Shown here: in pieces, positions 22,236-32,489 of the stretch
How positions within the stretch are numbered: position 1 is the stretch's first letter
Layout: each line of letters begins with the position of its first letter
Assembly: GCA_001566295.1 (NCBI GenBank)
Contig: KQ964252.1
Location: 434,001-498,000 of the forward strand
Direction: 5' to 3'
DNA length: 64,000 bases
Source: Microdochium bolleyi
Taxonomy: Eukaryota > Ascomycota > Sordariomycetes > Xylariales > Microdochiaceae
Program-made: the position numbers and the translations under genes
The notes under the pieces: generated by a model
The model's database searches: none
What the model was told of the DNA's origin: nothing
The model's input: the letters and a program-made list of their open reading frames with translations, nothing else

Positions 22236-22554
22236 TGTGAGCCAGCTTGTTGCAAGTGTTACCTAGAAGTCATGTCTGCTTCTCGAGGAGCATCCGCAGG
22301 TCGCAGTCTTCCTCTTTCCGGTCGTCCTGTTGGTTGTCGCATAATCAGAGCATCAAAGTACAATGCTAGACTATCCATGACATCGGGCGCATCCCCGCGA
22401 AATTTAGGTGGGTCCACGCCGCCGTTATCTTATCAGCCTCAAGCCCATGCCGACCCTTGCATCGACGTCGGACGACGATCAGAAAGTGGATTGTTCCTCG
22501 AAGTTTGGGACTCCATCCACCCGTACAACATTCATCGACACTCAACTACCAACA
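22236..22554. promoter_or_regulatory. shared bidirectional promoter, EngB-type GTPase / FMC1
   Basis: 319 bp separate the two divergent start codons, so one region must serve both genes. Both products act in building mitochondrial complexes (ribosome and ATP synthase), so co-expression is plausible. No TATA box is evident. Confidence 0.55.
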
Positions 22555-22872
22555 ATGGTGGACGCAGCCAAAGCCCGTGCCCTATACCGGGCGCTCCTTC
22601 GCGAGCTGCCCCCGCGGCCGCTCGTCAAAACACAACCTCGCTCGCCCATCCACCAGCGACTCCGCCAGGGCTTCATCAGCGAGAACCCCTCCGCCAGGTC
22701 ACTCGCGCAGGCAGATCAGATGGTCCAGTACCTCCGGGCCCAGAGACAATACACGGTCCTGCTCGACAGGTACAACCCAGGCATGAACATGGACCAGGAA
22801 GAACGCATTCGGCTCAGTGCCCGCCGCGTGGGTATGAACATGCCCAAGGAGTTTGTCAATGAGCAGAAGTAG
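22555..22872 (+). CDS. FMC1: FMC1, ATP synthase assembly factor (LYR family)
   Basis: One exon codes 105 residues. FMC1 is a small mitochondrial matrix protein that stabilises the Atp12 chaperone during assembly of the F1 part of ATP synthase. The start at 22555 (context AACAATGG) gives the LYR-like opening ARALYRALLREL, followed by PIHQRLRQGF. The C-terminal half QMVQYLRAQRQYTVLLDRYN and RIRLSARRVGM is strongly family-typical. The size matches fungal FMC1 proteins. A longer in-frame read upstream begins outside any plausible start and was not used. Confidence 0.92.
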   Translation: MVDAAKARALYRALLRELPPRPLVKTQPRSPIHQRLRQGFISENPSARSLAQADQMVQYLRAQRQYTVLLDRYNPGMNMDQEERIRLSARRVGMNMPKEFVNEQK

Positions 22873-23966
22873 AAGACCACACGATGCGAGTCTGGCCGAT
22901 ACGACTGGCCGTTCGGGACGATATATAACGCGCACTGGGCGACACAGCACCTTGGAGGATAATTCACAGCATCCCGAATTTTCGCGCCAGCCTCGCAGCC
23001 ACACAGGATTTTGGCACGACAACGAGCCGCAATTGGGAGGGCTGGGACGAGTACGGAATAGACTGGATATCGGCGCGGCGTCTGCATCCAACACGAGAAA
23101 TGCCAGGCGCCAAAACCTTCCTCATCTCAAGACGCATTACGTAGTCTTTGTACAACACCGATGCCATACACTACATGTAAATATATGACGATACGATACC
23201 CAATCAAAGATCTTGAAAGACATGACGGCGCTGAACATCATTTACTGGTCTCCTTGTCTGTGTAGTGAGACTGGAAAATGAGCTCCCTTGACTGGGCCTC
23301 CTTTCTAGCCCTGCCTGGAGGTAATCACTTGGTCTTTCCTACCTTAGGCTGCTCTCTAACGTGTCTTCGCCTCCTCGGTTCAACGTATGAGCTGAGCCTC
23401 AACGCGCAAGCGCAATCACCACCACAGCGCTCCTGCCCCATCGTGGAATTGCTGATGTGAACGCAACATTCTTCTGGTCACATGTGCTGTTCAACACACA
23501 CGTCATCCTCTCTTTCTCCGAGCGGGCTCTCAGCAACCGATCACCTGCACATTGCATCGCCACTCCATCAACAGTACCTTGGATAACATCTCTTCATCGA
23601 CGCCGGTGACCTGCCAAAGCAGTACCCGCAACAAAAGCCAATTGCAAACGACCCTGTCGCATGGAAGGCCCCATTGTGCCAGCTCTGTACCCCGCAGCCA
23701 TGCCATCAGCAGTACCTTTCGCCACAGCCCTCGGATGGGAACTGGACGATGCTCTCTTTCGTCGCAGACGCGGATTGGCGTCCAGCATACAGCTACATGT
23801 TGATCATTTTCTTAAGGCTGTTTCACATGCTGCGCGAGAACGAACGCTGCCTTAGGATGAGCGACTCAGCCAATACTGGCAGACTGGCTGGCACAAAGAC
23901 ACGTCTCCCAACCAACTTGAGCATCCTACCTTTCAGACTCCCTTCGGCGATGTTGGTCTGGACATT
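22873..23966. other. intergenic region, no gene seen
   Basis: About 1.1 kb with only short, low-quality open frames on both strands. It contains the 5' flank of the following 2EXR-like gene. Confidence 0.5.
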
Positions 23967-24811
23967 ATGATGCCACAAAGAGAAGCCCGTCGGGGGGCGC
24001 AATTCCACGGCTTCCGGAGCCTGCCACCAGAGCTGCGCATTATGATCTACAAGCTTCTACTTGTCAAAGACAGGTTTATTGTCATGGATGAGAGGCCAGG
24101 GTCTCTGTCGCCGCGGTTCAACAACCGTATTACAGCTGGTCTCCTTTTGGGAGTGAGCAAGGACATCCAGGATGAAGCAGAAGCGTGTTTCTTCAAGAAC
24201 AACGAGTTTTTGCTTCCAGCGGAGCTGTGGCGGGCTCCGGATGTCTTCTCCTTACGCCGTACTGTTACGACGAGACAAAAACAGCAATTCAGCGAGGTGA
24301 GTCTGAACAAATAGTTCACGCTGCGCTGTGGCTGACCGTGACCTAGTTTCGCCGCATGTCCATTAACATCACCCGGGACTCGATGCCAACTGATGTATTC
24401 TTGACATACTCCCTCTTGACTCAGCGTCAATCCTTCCGAATATGGCAAATGCTGCTTCCGTCACAATACGGCCTGGGTCCCGTCGCCAGATACCGCCGAA
24501 CAAGAACACATCGTCTGGCCATGCGGAAATGGATCAGTACATACCGCAACTTATGTGAAACACTCACTACTATGTTGCTTGTTCGCCTCGAAATCAACTT
24601 GAAAGACTGCCGCTGCCCAGTTGGCTGCTACCGGCTAGCCCGCTGTCTCGTCGACATTCTAAGTAAGGCAGCCAGGAGAGTTCTCAACAGTCCTCGAACC
24701 ATTCACATCAAAGGCTGGCGTGATGAGTCGGAGAAAGCAATGATTGATGAAATGCTGGGCAGTCTGAAGGAGATCACTCCGTTCGACAGAGTACTATTCG
24801 ATGCGCGGTAA
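23967..24811 (+). CDS. 2EXR/F-box-like protein
   Basis: Two exons (23967-24296, 24347-24811; 50-bp intron with GTGAGT donor and CTGAC branch point) give 264 residues. The opening FHGFRSLPPELRIMIYKLLL is the 2EXR/F-box-like signature of many filamentous-fungal families. It is followed by LLLGVSKDIQDEAEACFFKNNEF, the usual second block. The exon join is exact (FSE/FRRMSINIT). The C-terminal half is helical, with CRCPVGCYRLARCL, and has no known catalytic motif. The function is unknown; a protein-interaction role is inferred from the family. Confidence 0.8.
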
Positions 24812-25171
24812 TGAATCTTGACCATCATAGAAGGCTGGCCTGGACAGAGCCTATCCGGAAAGTGTCTACCGTGTTCCGCGGCAAGACTCTCCCTGATCCA
24901 GAGGGTTGTCAAAACTGTTATATTCTAATCTTTAGCAAGCATAGACACCGAGCGATAGTTGTATCATAGCTCTTCATAGCGACTCTCGGAGAGGTTCCTA
25001 GCTAGCGTATAACATCATGGTAATCCTTATCTTATGTCGTTGTCTCGTGGGGTGTACCCTCGAAAAGCCGAGCGCTTCTTCGATGAGACACATCGTCACT
25101 ATGACAAGTGAGCATGACACGTCGACATGATTTCACTTTCCGATTCTGTGCCTATCTACGAGCGACGCCTC
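24812..25171. other. convergent intergenic region
   Basis: This contains the 3' flanks of the 2EXR-like gene and the low-complexity gene. No open frame or element is recognised. Confidence 0.6.
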
Positions 25172-25996
25172 CTAATCACTATCACTGCTGTCGCTGTCGC
25201 TGCTACCACTACTGTGCCCGCCCTTGCTCTTCTTGTGGTCCTTGTCGTGTTTCTTGTGCTTTTTGTCCTTCTTGTCCTTTTTGTCCTTCTTATCCTTCTT
25301 GTCTTTCTTGTCCTTCTTCCCGTGGTGATCGTCACCATGGCCATGTCCGCCGCTGGCCAGGCCGTACGCACCTGCCCCGCCAGCCGCCGCAGCCGCCATG
25401 CCCATCCCTGCGCCGCCGTAGCCAGCTGCGCCACCGTAGCCGTGCGGCGCCGGGGCACCGCCGGAGTTGGAGTACCCGAATCCTCCACCGTGCTGCTGTT
25501 GCTGGTAGTGGTGATCCTGGTCCTGCTTCGCCGGCTTGCCCCCGTGCGAGCTCATCAGGTTCGTCGCCAGTGCGCCGACCGCCGCGCCCATGAGATTCGA
25601 GGCCATGCCGCTGTCCCCGCTGCCTCCACCGCCTCCTCCGTGGCCGCCGTGGCCGCCGTCGCCGTGGGCTGGGTACGGTGGCGCTTGTTGCTGCTGGTAA
25701 TGCTGCTGCTGGTAATGCTGCTGCTGGCCACCACCACCACCACCACCACCGTAGTGGGACTGCTGCTGATACTGCTGCTGGTACTGCTGCTGGTACTGCT
25801 GTTGATCGTGGTGGCTGTGGGCGCCCGCGCCGTCGCTGGGCGCAGGAGGGCCGCCGGGGTACGCTGGCTGCTGGTACTGACCCTGAGGAGGGTACTGGCC
25901 GTGCTGCTGCTGTTGGGGAGGGTACTGGCCACCGCCGCCACTGCCGCCGCCGCCACTGCCGCCGCCGCCACCGGTGTAGTAATCTCGGCTGGCCAT
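25172..25996 (-). CDS. Gly/Gln-rich low-complexity protein with Lys-Asp repeat tail
   Basis: One exon codes 274 residues from the ATG at 25996 (MASRDYYTGG). The order is a poly-Gly linker, Pro/Gln/Tyr repeats (QYPPQ, YQQQ units), another Gly run, and a small ordered core (MASNLMGAAVGALATNLMSS) that looks like a glycine-zipper or membrane-insertion segment. Next come more Gly/Ala (MGMAAAAAGGAGAYG), a His/Asp patch, six KKD-type units (KKDKKDKKDK), KHKKH and a Ser/Asp-rich acidic end. The composition resembles prion-like or condensate-forming proteins and some stress-related fungal proteins. Opposite-strand frames of similar length are shadows of the repeats. The function is unknown. Confidence 0.7.
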   Translation of the reverse strand: MASRDYYTGGGGGSGGGGSGGGGQYPPQQQQHGQYPPQGQYQQPAYPGGPPAPSDGAGAHSHHDQQQYQQQYQQQYQQQSHYGGGGGGGGQQQHYQQQHYQQQQAPPYPAHGDGGHGGHGGGGGGSGDSGMASNLMGAAVGALATNLMSSHGGKPAKQDQDHHYQQQQHGGGFGYSNSGGAPAPHGYGGAAGYGGAGMGMAAAAAGGAGAYGLASGGHGHGDDHHGKKDKKDKKDKKDKKDKKDKKHKKHDKDHKKSKGGHSSGSSDSDSSDSD

Positions 25997-26747
25997 GTCG
26001 ATGGTGATTGTGGAAGAAGTGTGAAGAGTTCTGGAGGTTCTGCGATGTAAGGCAAGCAACGAAAATTGGAACACAAGGGTGTGTCAAATGGCGACGATCG
26101 GCCACGAAGCAAAGTGGAATGGCTAGAGGTCGTGACCAAGGGAAATCGGATGATATGTATGTGTCTTGTGTTCCGGAGACTGTATGTCCTGGCAACTGAA
26201 CTTCTGGCGACGTTAGTTCTTCTCGCGAGTAGAGAAAGAGGAGAAGGTTGCGGAACGGACGAGCCACGTTGGTGGCCTCGGCTTGAAATAAAGCGTCAGG
26301 CCCAAGGCACCTGAACCCCGACTTGCAGTGTCAAACAGGCTGCCCTTGGCCAGGGGTCATCAGCTCCTGGCGGGGTTGATTGCATCACCGGGCAGTGCTT
26401 GTTGCCGTTAGAGTTAAACCGGTTTCCAGGGGTCAGCCCCGCCTGGTAGGATGCCTGGAAGCTTAGCCAGCTGCCTCCGTCTAACACCCGACGTGACGCT
26501 TCAAAGACAACATTGGTCCCAGTAGATTCTATTTTTATCTCGGTCTGATATCCTTGGTGTTTCCTGTTCTCCAATGTTCCTTCGATTTCCTGCCCGCCGA
26601 AATCTGATTTCGGAAACCCTTTTATAAGCCCATCCCAAAAGAGGGCACCTGAGCAAGTAATGTTTTGGGCCAGCATGCAATGTTGTTTTCAACTTGATGC
26701 AACTCATCTCTGGTATGTGCCAATGTCATGTGTCTTTCTCAACTACT
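25997..26747. other. intergenic region, no gene seen
   Basis: This is the 5' flank of the low-complexity gene and the 3' flank of the Tht1/Kar5 gene. A 126-codon minus frame (26296-26676) has no family signature. Confidence 0.5.
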
Positions 26748-28444
26748 TCAGCTCTGGCGCCGGCGCAGATGTGTTTGTAACCTGTCGGCGTTCTGTGTCG
26801 CCGTCACATTTTCCTTCGGCGTGTCGTGTTGTGCACTTCGTCTGAATAGTTCTGTGACACTCTGCGGGTATTTAGCAAAGTCCGCCGAAGTCATCGCGTG
26901 GAGTATGATGCTCACAGACGCCCCTAATGCCAACATTAGCAACTGTATCAGAGAAGGCTTATCCCGTGGATGGCGTACCGAAAGCGACCAGACCTCCATT
27001 TCTGATGAGTGATGGAGGCAGTCCGTATGATCCCAGAAGAAGTGATGCAATTGAACACATGCCGACAGACCAAACAGGCGAGTTGAAGAAACGGGTACTG
27101 AGACTGTTGTTGACCTCCGAGGCAGACGCCAAAGCGTTCTTCAACTCGCTGTTCATATGATTCGTGACCTTCTTCGCCACAAGGAGGTTTCGATTGTTAT
27201 CATTGATTCTGGAGGACTGACTCTCGACAAGGGCAGACGTGTCTTGTATACTGCGCTCAAGGTCCGCCATGCGAGACTTTGTGGCTGCCTGTAGATGGCA
27301 TCAGCGCTGCTGACGCGCAGTGGGTAATGTGAATACTCACAAAATCCTTGCTCATCTCAACCATGGAAGCACGAGCTTCTGCAGCAACGCTCAGAATGGC
27401 AGAGGATGCCTCCTGATTGAAAGATCGCACAGCATTTCGATACTCTTCGTGGACCTCAGATTGACTTTGCATCGCGACAGCCGTGAGATTGTGCAGCATT
27501 TCCTGCAAGCCCGCCTCGACATCTTGTGCCGAACGCGCCAGACCCTGTTGCCCGATCAACAGATGGTTGAGAGTATTCGGGGTATGGGAATGACATACTT
27601 GAAGCGAAGCATACAGTGTATCGACAATGTACTCGTTGGTGTGTTGCAGCCCTTCTTGCAACTGTGTGAGGCCAAGTGACAGATTATCCAGTTGCTTAGA
27701 CACCGCTCGTTGCACAGCGGCAAACATCTCGCTAAGATGCTGCTCCCAGTCGTGGTCAAAGAGACTGGCCAGCGTCCCCATGATTTGCGTCACGCGCTGG
27801 AATAGTTTCAGACTCTGTGCTACAGAATGTCAGTAATTACGCAGAACAGCGCAGGGCGGCATGCACTAACACCGGTTGTTCTCGGACAATGAAGCCTCAC
27901 AGAAACGCAAAGCGTTTTGCTTGTGGCTGATATAGGTGCCCCAAACTACTGCAGACGTGGCGAAGGTAGACAAGCACGCTTGGATCTCATCTGAAGTGAC
28001 ATGCAGGTGAGCCATGTCGTGGATTGGGATATGAGTGAGCGATGACTCTCGAAACTTTATGCACTGGTCAGGAACTGTCTTGTTGCCTCGCTCGAGGTCG
28101 CATATCGCAAGGCTGACAGCATACGACTCGAGAAAGTCTCGAATGTGACGCCCACTGTCTGTGAGAATGGTGGCGTCGTCTTTGCCATCAAGGACCTGAC
28201 AGTTGTTCGAGAGGAAGCGAGCCGCGACAGTATGGCACACCGGCTCGCCTTCAAGTGCGAGAATCTCCTCAGATGCTCTCGCAGCCGCATTGGTGAAGCG
28301 AGAGTGGTTCTGAGTTTCTCGTGATGCCGTGTCGTGGTGGAGGTTTCGTCCAGTCGGAAAATAATCGGCGGTGGGAGCTTTGCCTTTTCCCACGTGCAAG
28401 CAATGGCCGAGTTGTGACAGTAGCAAGAGATAGAAAAACAACAT
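26748..28444 (-). CDS. Tht1/Kar5-family nuclear fusion protein
   Basis: Four exons (28444-27871, 27819-27341, 27288-26979, 26923-26748) with 51, 52 and 55-bp introns join in phase to give 512 residues. Tht1/Kar5 proteins sit in the nuclear envelope or ER and are needed for nuclear membrane fusion after mating. The start gives a signal peptide (MLFFYLLLLSQLGHCLHVG). The lumenal part has the spaced cysteines of the family in GEPVCHTVAARFLSNNCQVL, VSLAICDLE and PDQCIKF. The middle is long and helical (FDHDWEQHLSEMFAAVQRAV and LSLGLTQLQEGLQ), consistent with coiled coil. Two hydrophobic segments near the C terminus (WSVGMCSIASLLLGSYG; ASVSIILHAM after the last splice) are likely membrane anchors. 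Sequence conservation in this family is low, so the assignment rests on architecture. Confidence 0.75.
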
Positions 28445-29262
28445 CGTGACTTGGTGGCCAGTGAAGAGGGTCAGCCATGTGTCGATGAGGTGGTGGAGGA
28501 TGAGAGTTGTTCGCGTTTGAAGGGTCGAGGTTTCGCTGGGCGGGTAGAATGAGGTAGACTCCTGCGACCGACTAGAGGTTGCTTGGACGCTGGCCGGGAA
28601 GATCTCAAGGGAGTCTGAGAGTGACTGGAAGTATCTGAACGGTAAGGTACTTTACCAAGCACCGGTCCATGGCCGTCGAGCTGGACACCGACACACCATC
28701 AAAGTGATACGATCCCGCAGGTTGGACAATGAAGTGCTTCACATCAATCAAATCCAGCAACTTGTCATCAGGGCCTGTGTCCTGAGTGACAGCTCCCGGG
28801 AAGGAACGACCTGGACGCAGTTCTCTCGGGGCGTCGGACAAAGACCTTGATACTACCAAGCTCCGTGGATTTCGGACGACGTCTAAATATTGGAGTGCTA
28901 GTGGTAATTAATAAACATCTTATTCCCAGGACAAAAAGACCCGAGGTCAGTGTCTTCATGCCGTTAGTCCACAATTTCCAAGGGTTGTCTTTGACGATGC
29001 GCAGACAAGGCCTCGTGTCGCTTCGACGCGTGCGGGGAAGGTGCGGACGTGACTGGGGTGCACAAAATGCACAACCTGGCCGGAGAGTTATGCACGCATT
29101 CGCGAAATCACCTGATCCCTGCCCCGACAATTTTCCCAATTACACCGGCTGCGCTAGCATCACATCCCGAAGTCAACGGAGCTCTCCCACGACTCGAAAG
29201 CGACGACAATTGCCCCGGGACAGCGGCCCTGTCCGGACACACACACCACACAGCCGCCCGCC
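28445..29262. other. intergenic region between divergent genes
   Basis: This holds the promoters of the divergent Tht1/Kar5-like and uL6m genes, 818 bp apart. No further gene is recognised. Confidence 0.55.
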
Positions 29263-30120
29263 ATGTTGGCCCCAAGCAGAGGGCGCCTCGCGCAGGCCGC
29301 TGCCGCCTCGCCCTCGATCCCCGCGATGACAGCGACCATCCCCAGCTTCCTCGCACCCGCCCTCTTCCAGCAGCAACAGCCCACCAGCGGCCGGCGGCAC
29401 TTCTCCCAGACCGCTACACAGTCCTCTAAGCTCGGCCGGACGCCCATCTCAATACCGCCTGGAGTTGAGCTCATCATCGGCGAGCCTGTGCTCAAGAAAG
29501 ACCCTACGACGTACCTGCAAATCCCGAAGCGCACGGTGACCGTCAAAGGCCCGCTTGGCGAGCTGGGCATCCCGATTCCGCCATATCTAAAGATCGACCA
29601 TGATCTCGAGGCGCGCAAGGCGGTGCTGAGCATCGAGGACAAGTCAATCAAGCAGCAGATGGAGATGTGGGGTGAGTGCTGGCGCTTCGTCCCAGACGGG
29701 GCAGAGACTTGTGCTGGATTACATTGCTGACTGCTCTTCTTCGCACACACAGGCACGACATGGGCCTTTCTCAGCCGCGACATAATCGGCGTGTCCGAGG
29801 GACACACTGCGATTCTTCGCCTCGTGGGCGTCGGCTACCGTGCCACGATCGAGGAGCGACCCCGCAAAGCCGCCTTCCCCGGACAAAAGTTCGTCTGCTT
29901 GAAGCTCGGCTTCACGCACCCCGTCGAGGAGCCCGTTCCTGCGGGGATGAAGGCCAGCACGCCGCAGCCCACGCGCATCCTGATTGAGGGCATCAACAAG
30001 GAGGCGGTCATGTCTCTCGCTGCGCGGATACGGCACTGGCGCCGACCGGAGCCGTACAAGGGCAAGGGCATCTTTGTGAACGACGAGACGATCAAGCTGA
30101 AGCAGAAGAAGATCAAATAA
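29263..30120 (+). CDS. mitochondrial ribosomal protein uL6m
   Basis: Two exons (29263-29671, 29753-30120; 81-bp intron GTGAGT...CACAG) give 258 residues. This is the mitochondrial member of the L6 family in the large ribosomal subunit. A presequence of about 50 residues (rich in Ala/Gln/Arg, RRHFSQTATQSSK) is followed by LGRTPISIPPGV, TVTVKGPLGEL, the join MWGTTWAFLSRDIIGVSEGH and VGVGYRATIE. The C-terminal RIRHWRRPEPYKGKGIFVND is the diagnostic L6 signature. All conserved blocks are present. The yeast counterpart is MRPL6. Confidence 0.96.
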
Positions 30121-30487
30121 GCGCTTCGCTTTTGTCTGGTCATTTCTTGTGGCTCATGCTGAAAGGCTTGGAACTTTCTGGGCATAGATGCGTAGGGCGG
30201 ATATTTGTACATCTATGAGATATGGTGTAACCTGTACTGTATATTATGCCCATTGAATTGGGAAATCACGGTTGCCAAGGCAAGCTTTAGAATCTCCTAT
30301 GGGCAGGACGAATTTTAATGAAAATGCCAAAGCGAAAAGTACCAAGAAGCTCATGTACTCTTCGAGATTTCACCAAATGACAATTAAGGATATCCCATGC
30401 GCTAGTGATCACATGTTCATGACTATGGGGATCATTCTTCTATGGGGTCTATTTTGTTCCTTTTCTGCTAGGCTTCAGAGTAGTGCT
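30121..30487. other. convergent intergenic region
   Basis: These are the 3' flanks of the uL6m and Met22-like genes. AT-rich sequence from 30220 to 30470 probably carries polyadenylation signals for both. Confidence 0.6.
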
Positions 30488-31561
30488 CTAAATCTGCGCA
30501 GTCTTCTTGTTCAGCACCTCCTGCACAGCAGCGAGGACCTTGGCGTGCCCGCCCGCCGGCGCCGCCACGACGCCCTTGTTCTCGGCGAGCGTGCGGCCGA
30601 CGCCAAAGTCGAGACGGCTGCCCGTGATGTCGGTGACCTGACCGCCGGCCTCGCGCACGATGAGGTCGCCCGCGGCGTGGTCCCAGATCTTCTCCTGGTA
30701 GCTCGCCTTCACGGGCAGGCGGAGGTAGATGTCGCCCGCGCCGCGCGCGATGCTGGCGTACTTGGCCTGGCTATCCATGCGCACCGACGGCTTGGTGATG
30801 CCCAGCAGGGACGCGATCTGCGCGCTGTCGCTGTGCGATGAGTGGCCGGCCTCGACGGATTCGCAGAAGCAGGCGGCGGATGTGTCGGAAATGGGGTTCA
30901 TCGAGATGGACTTGGACTGGGCGAGGGCTCCCGTGGTCAGGGCCCGCGAGGTGGCGCCCTGACCGAGCACCGCGCTGATCAGCACGCCCTTGCTGCCCTC
31001 GTCCGTCTGGCCGGACTCCATCGAGCCGTCGAGCGAGACGGAATCGTCGACAGGGAGGTTCGGGCAGCCGAGAACGCCAACGGTGACCTCGCCGTCAACG
31101 AGCAGACCCAGACAGACTGCGTACTGCCCGCCGCGGAGGAAGCCCTTTGTGCCGTCAATGGGGTCAATGGCCCAGATGCGGCCCTGGCGGCCGCCCTTGG
31201 AATTGCCGTAGTCGATCATGGTGAGCATCTCGTCGTCGGACTTGATGGCGCCGCCGAGGGCCGACTCGGAGGCATCGTCGGAGAGCTTGGTGTCTCTGAC
31301 AAGATCCCAAATGGTCTTGCGGAGGTTGGTGTCTCCGCGCAGGCCCTCGGCCTCCTCCTCGGCCACAATCTCGTCGTCAGGGAAGTTGGCCTTGAGGGCG
31401 GCGATGATCAGGGCCTGGGCGCCGAAGTCGCCGATGGTGACGGGGGAGGCGTCGTCCTTGGAGACGGTGCCCTTTGCTTTCTCGTGGAAGACTCGCTTGG
31501 TCAGGATGGCGGCGCGCTGGACGGCCAATTGGGCGATCTCGAGCTCTTTGGAGTACGACAT
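30488..31561 (-). CDS. MET22: 3'(2'),5'-bisphosphate nucleotidase (Met22/Hal2)
   Basis: The enzyme removes the 3' phosphate of PAP and PAPS during sulfate assimilation and is the lithium/sodium-sensitive Hal2 of yeast. From the ATG at 31561 (MSYSKELEIAQLAVQRAAIL) it has 357 residues, the family length. The metal-site motifs of the inositol-phosphatase superfamily are all visible: VAEEEAEG (Glu about 69), DPIDGTKGF (133-141) and WDHAAGDLIVREAGG near the C terminus. The same frame stays open a further 113 codons upstream (to 31900) with a hydrophobic segment and a presequence-like stretch, so a longer, targeted isoform is possible. The gene is divergent from the Rsm1-like gene. Confidence 0.95.
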   Translation of the reverse strand: MSYSKELEIAQLAVQRAAILTKRVFHEKAKGTVSKDDASPVTIGDFGAQALIIAALKANFPDDEIVAEEEAEGLRGDTNLRKTIWDLVRDTKLSDDASESALGGAIKSDDEMLTMIDYGNSKGGRQGRIWAIDPIDGTKGFLRGGQYAVCLGLLVDGEVTVGVLGCPNLPVDDSVSLDGSMESGQTDEGSKGVLISAVLGQGATSRALTTGALAQSKSISMNPISDTSAACFCESVEAGHSSHSDSAQIASLLGITKPSVRMDSQAKYASIARGAGDIYLRLPVKASYQEKIWDHAAGDLIVREAGGQVTDITGSRLDFGVGRTLAENKGVVAAPAGGHAKVLAAVQEVLNKKTAQI

Positions 31562-32489
31562 GGTGCTGGCTTGTCGTGTCTGGGGTGTCAGAGGCTTGTC
31601 GGTTCGAGGAGTTGTCGAGAGGAAGGATGCATGAGCTGTGCTCTGTAGTGGGGTAGTTGCGAGACGGCCCGTTAGAAACTGGAACGGCACCAGAGTTATG
31701 CGGGGTACCACGATGTACCGTGACAAGATGGTAGCCAGGATGACGACGAGAAGAGAGGCAAGTATGCTTCGTCGGGATATGAACAAGCTGGATGTGGATC
31801 TTTTGTCGGGCATGTGGAAGTGTCGTTTGTACGACTTCTTGAGATGTAGCAATGTACCTGAAGAGCTGACTGGGGGAGCGCTGCAGAGGATGAAGAACAC
31901 TCTTAGCGTAGACTCCGACGTCAGAGGCCCGCGCCAGCAGGGGTATTGGTCGGTTGCTCATCCGCACTTCAGGCCACAGCCTGTAGCAGCCTTCTCTGAC
32001 TGCGGTAGTGCTGCGCTGCTCTCCGTTATGGGGATGAGGGAGTGATTGCTTCGACAGCCTGATGATCAGCCTGGTCATCAGAGAACACCACTTCAGAAAA
32101 AAACAAAAAACAAAAAAACGTCTTTTCTTGTCTTTTTCAATAAGCCCCATGCTCGTGTTCGCGAATGGCGATTCTCCGACGAACGTCGACGCTGGGGGGA
32201 CCCATGCCGGTTGGCTGGTGCAAGGGTCCAATTGTTTTGCCTGAAACAAAACACCAATCAGCGCTGGCAAGAGCACGAGCTTCAGAGCGCATCCGAGGAC
32301 AAACCATCGACCTTGCGCGATCTCGGCTACCCACGGACACATTCTTTCCCACCTCTAGACGCACAGCATTGACTTCTCGATTGCTTCAATCGCCTGAGAT
32401 TGGCTACCCTCGAACCACCGACCGTCCCAGAATGATCGTCGCTGCACCTCGATAGACATCTACTCCACGCCTTCGAGGCAATCGCCAAG
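31562..32489. promoter_or_regulatory. region between divergent MET22-like and RSM1-like genes
   Basis: 928 bp separate the start codons. The part nearest MET22 (31562-31900) is an open in-frame extension of that gene. An A-rich tract lies at 32096-32118. No other gene is recognised. Confidence 0.5.

Noticed and set aside
25127..26050. 307-codon plus-strand hydrophobic frame opposite the Gly/Gln-rich gene
   Set aside because: It is the reverse reading of Lys/Gln/Gly repeats, which yields Leu/Val runs; the minus-strand frame has sensible modules and a clean start and stop.
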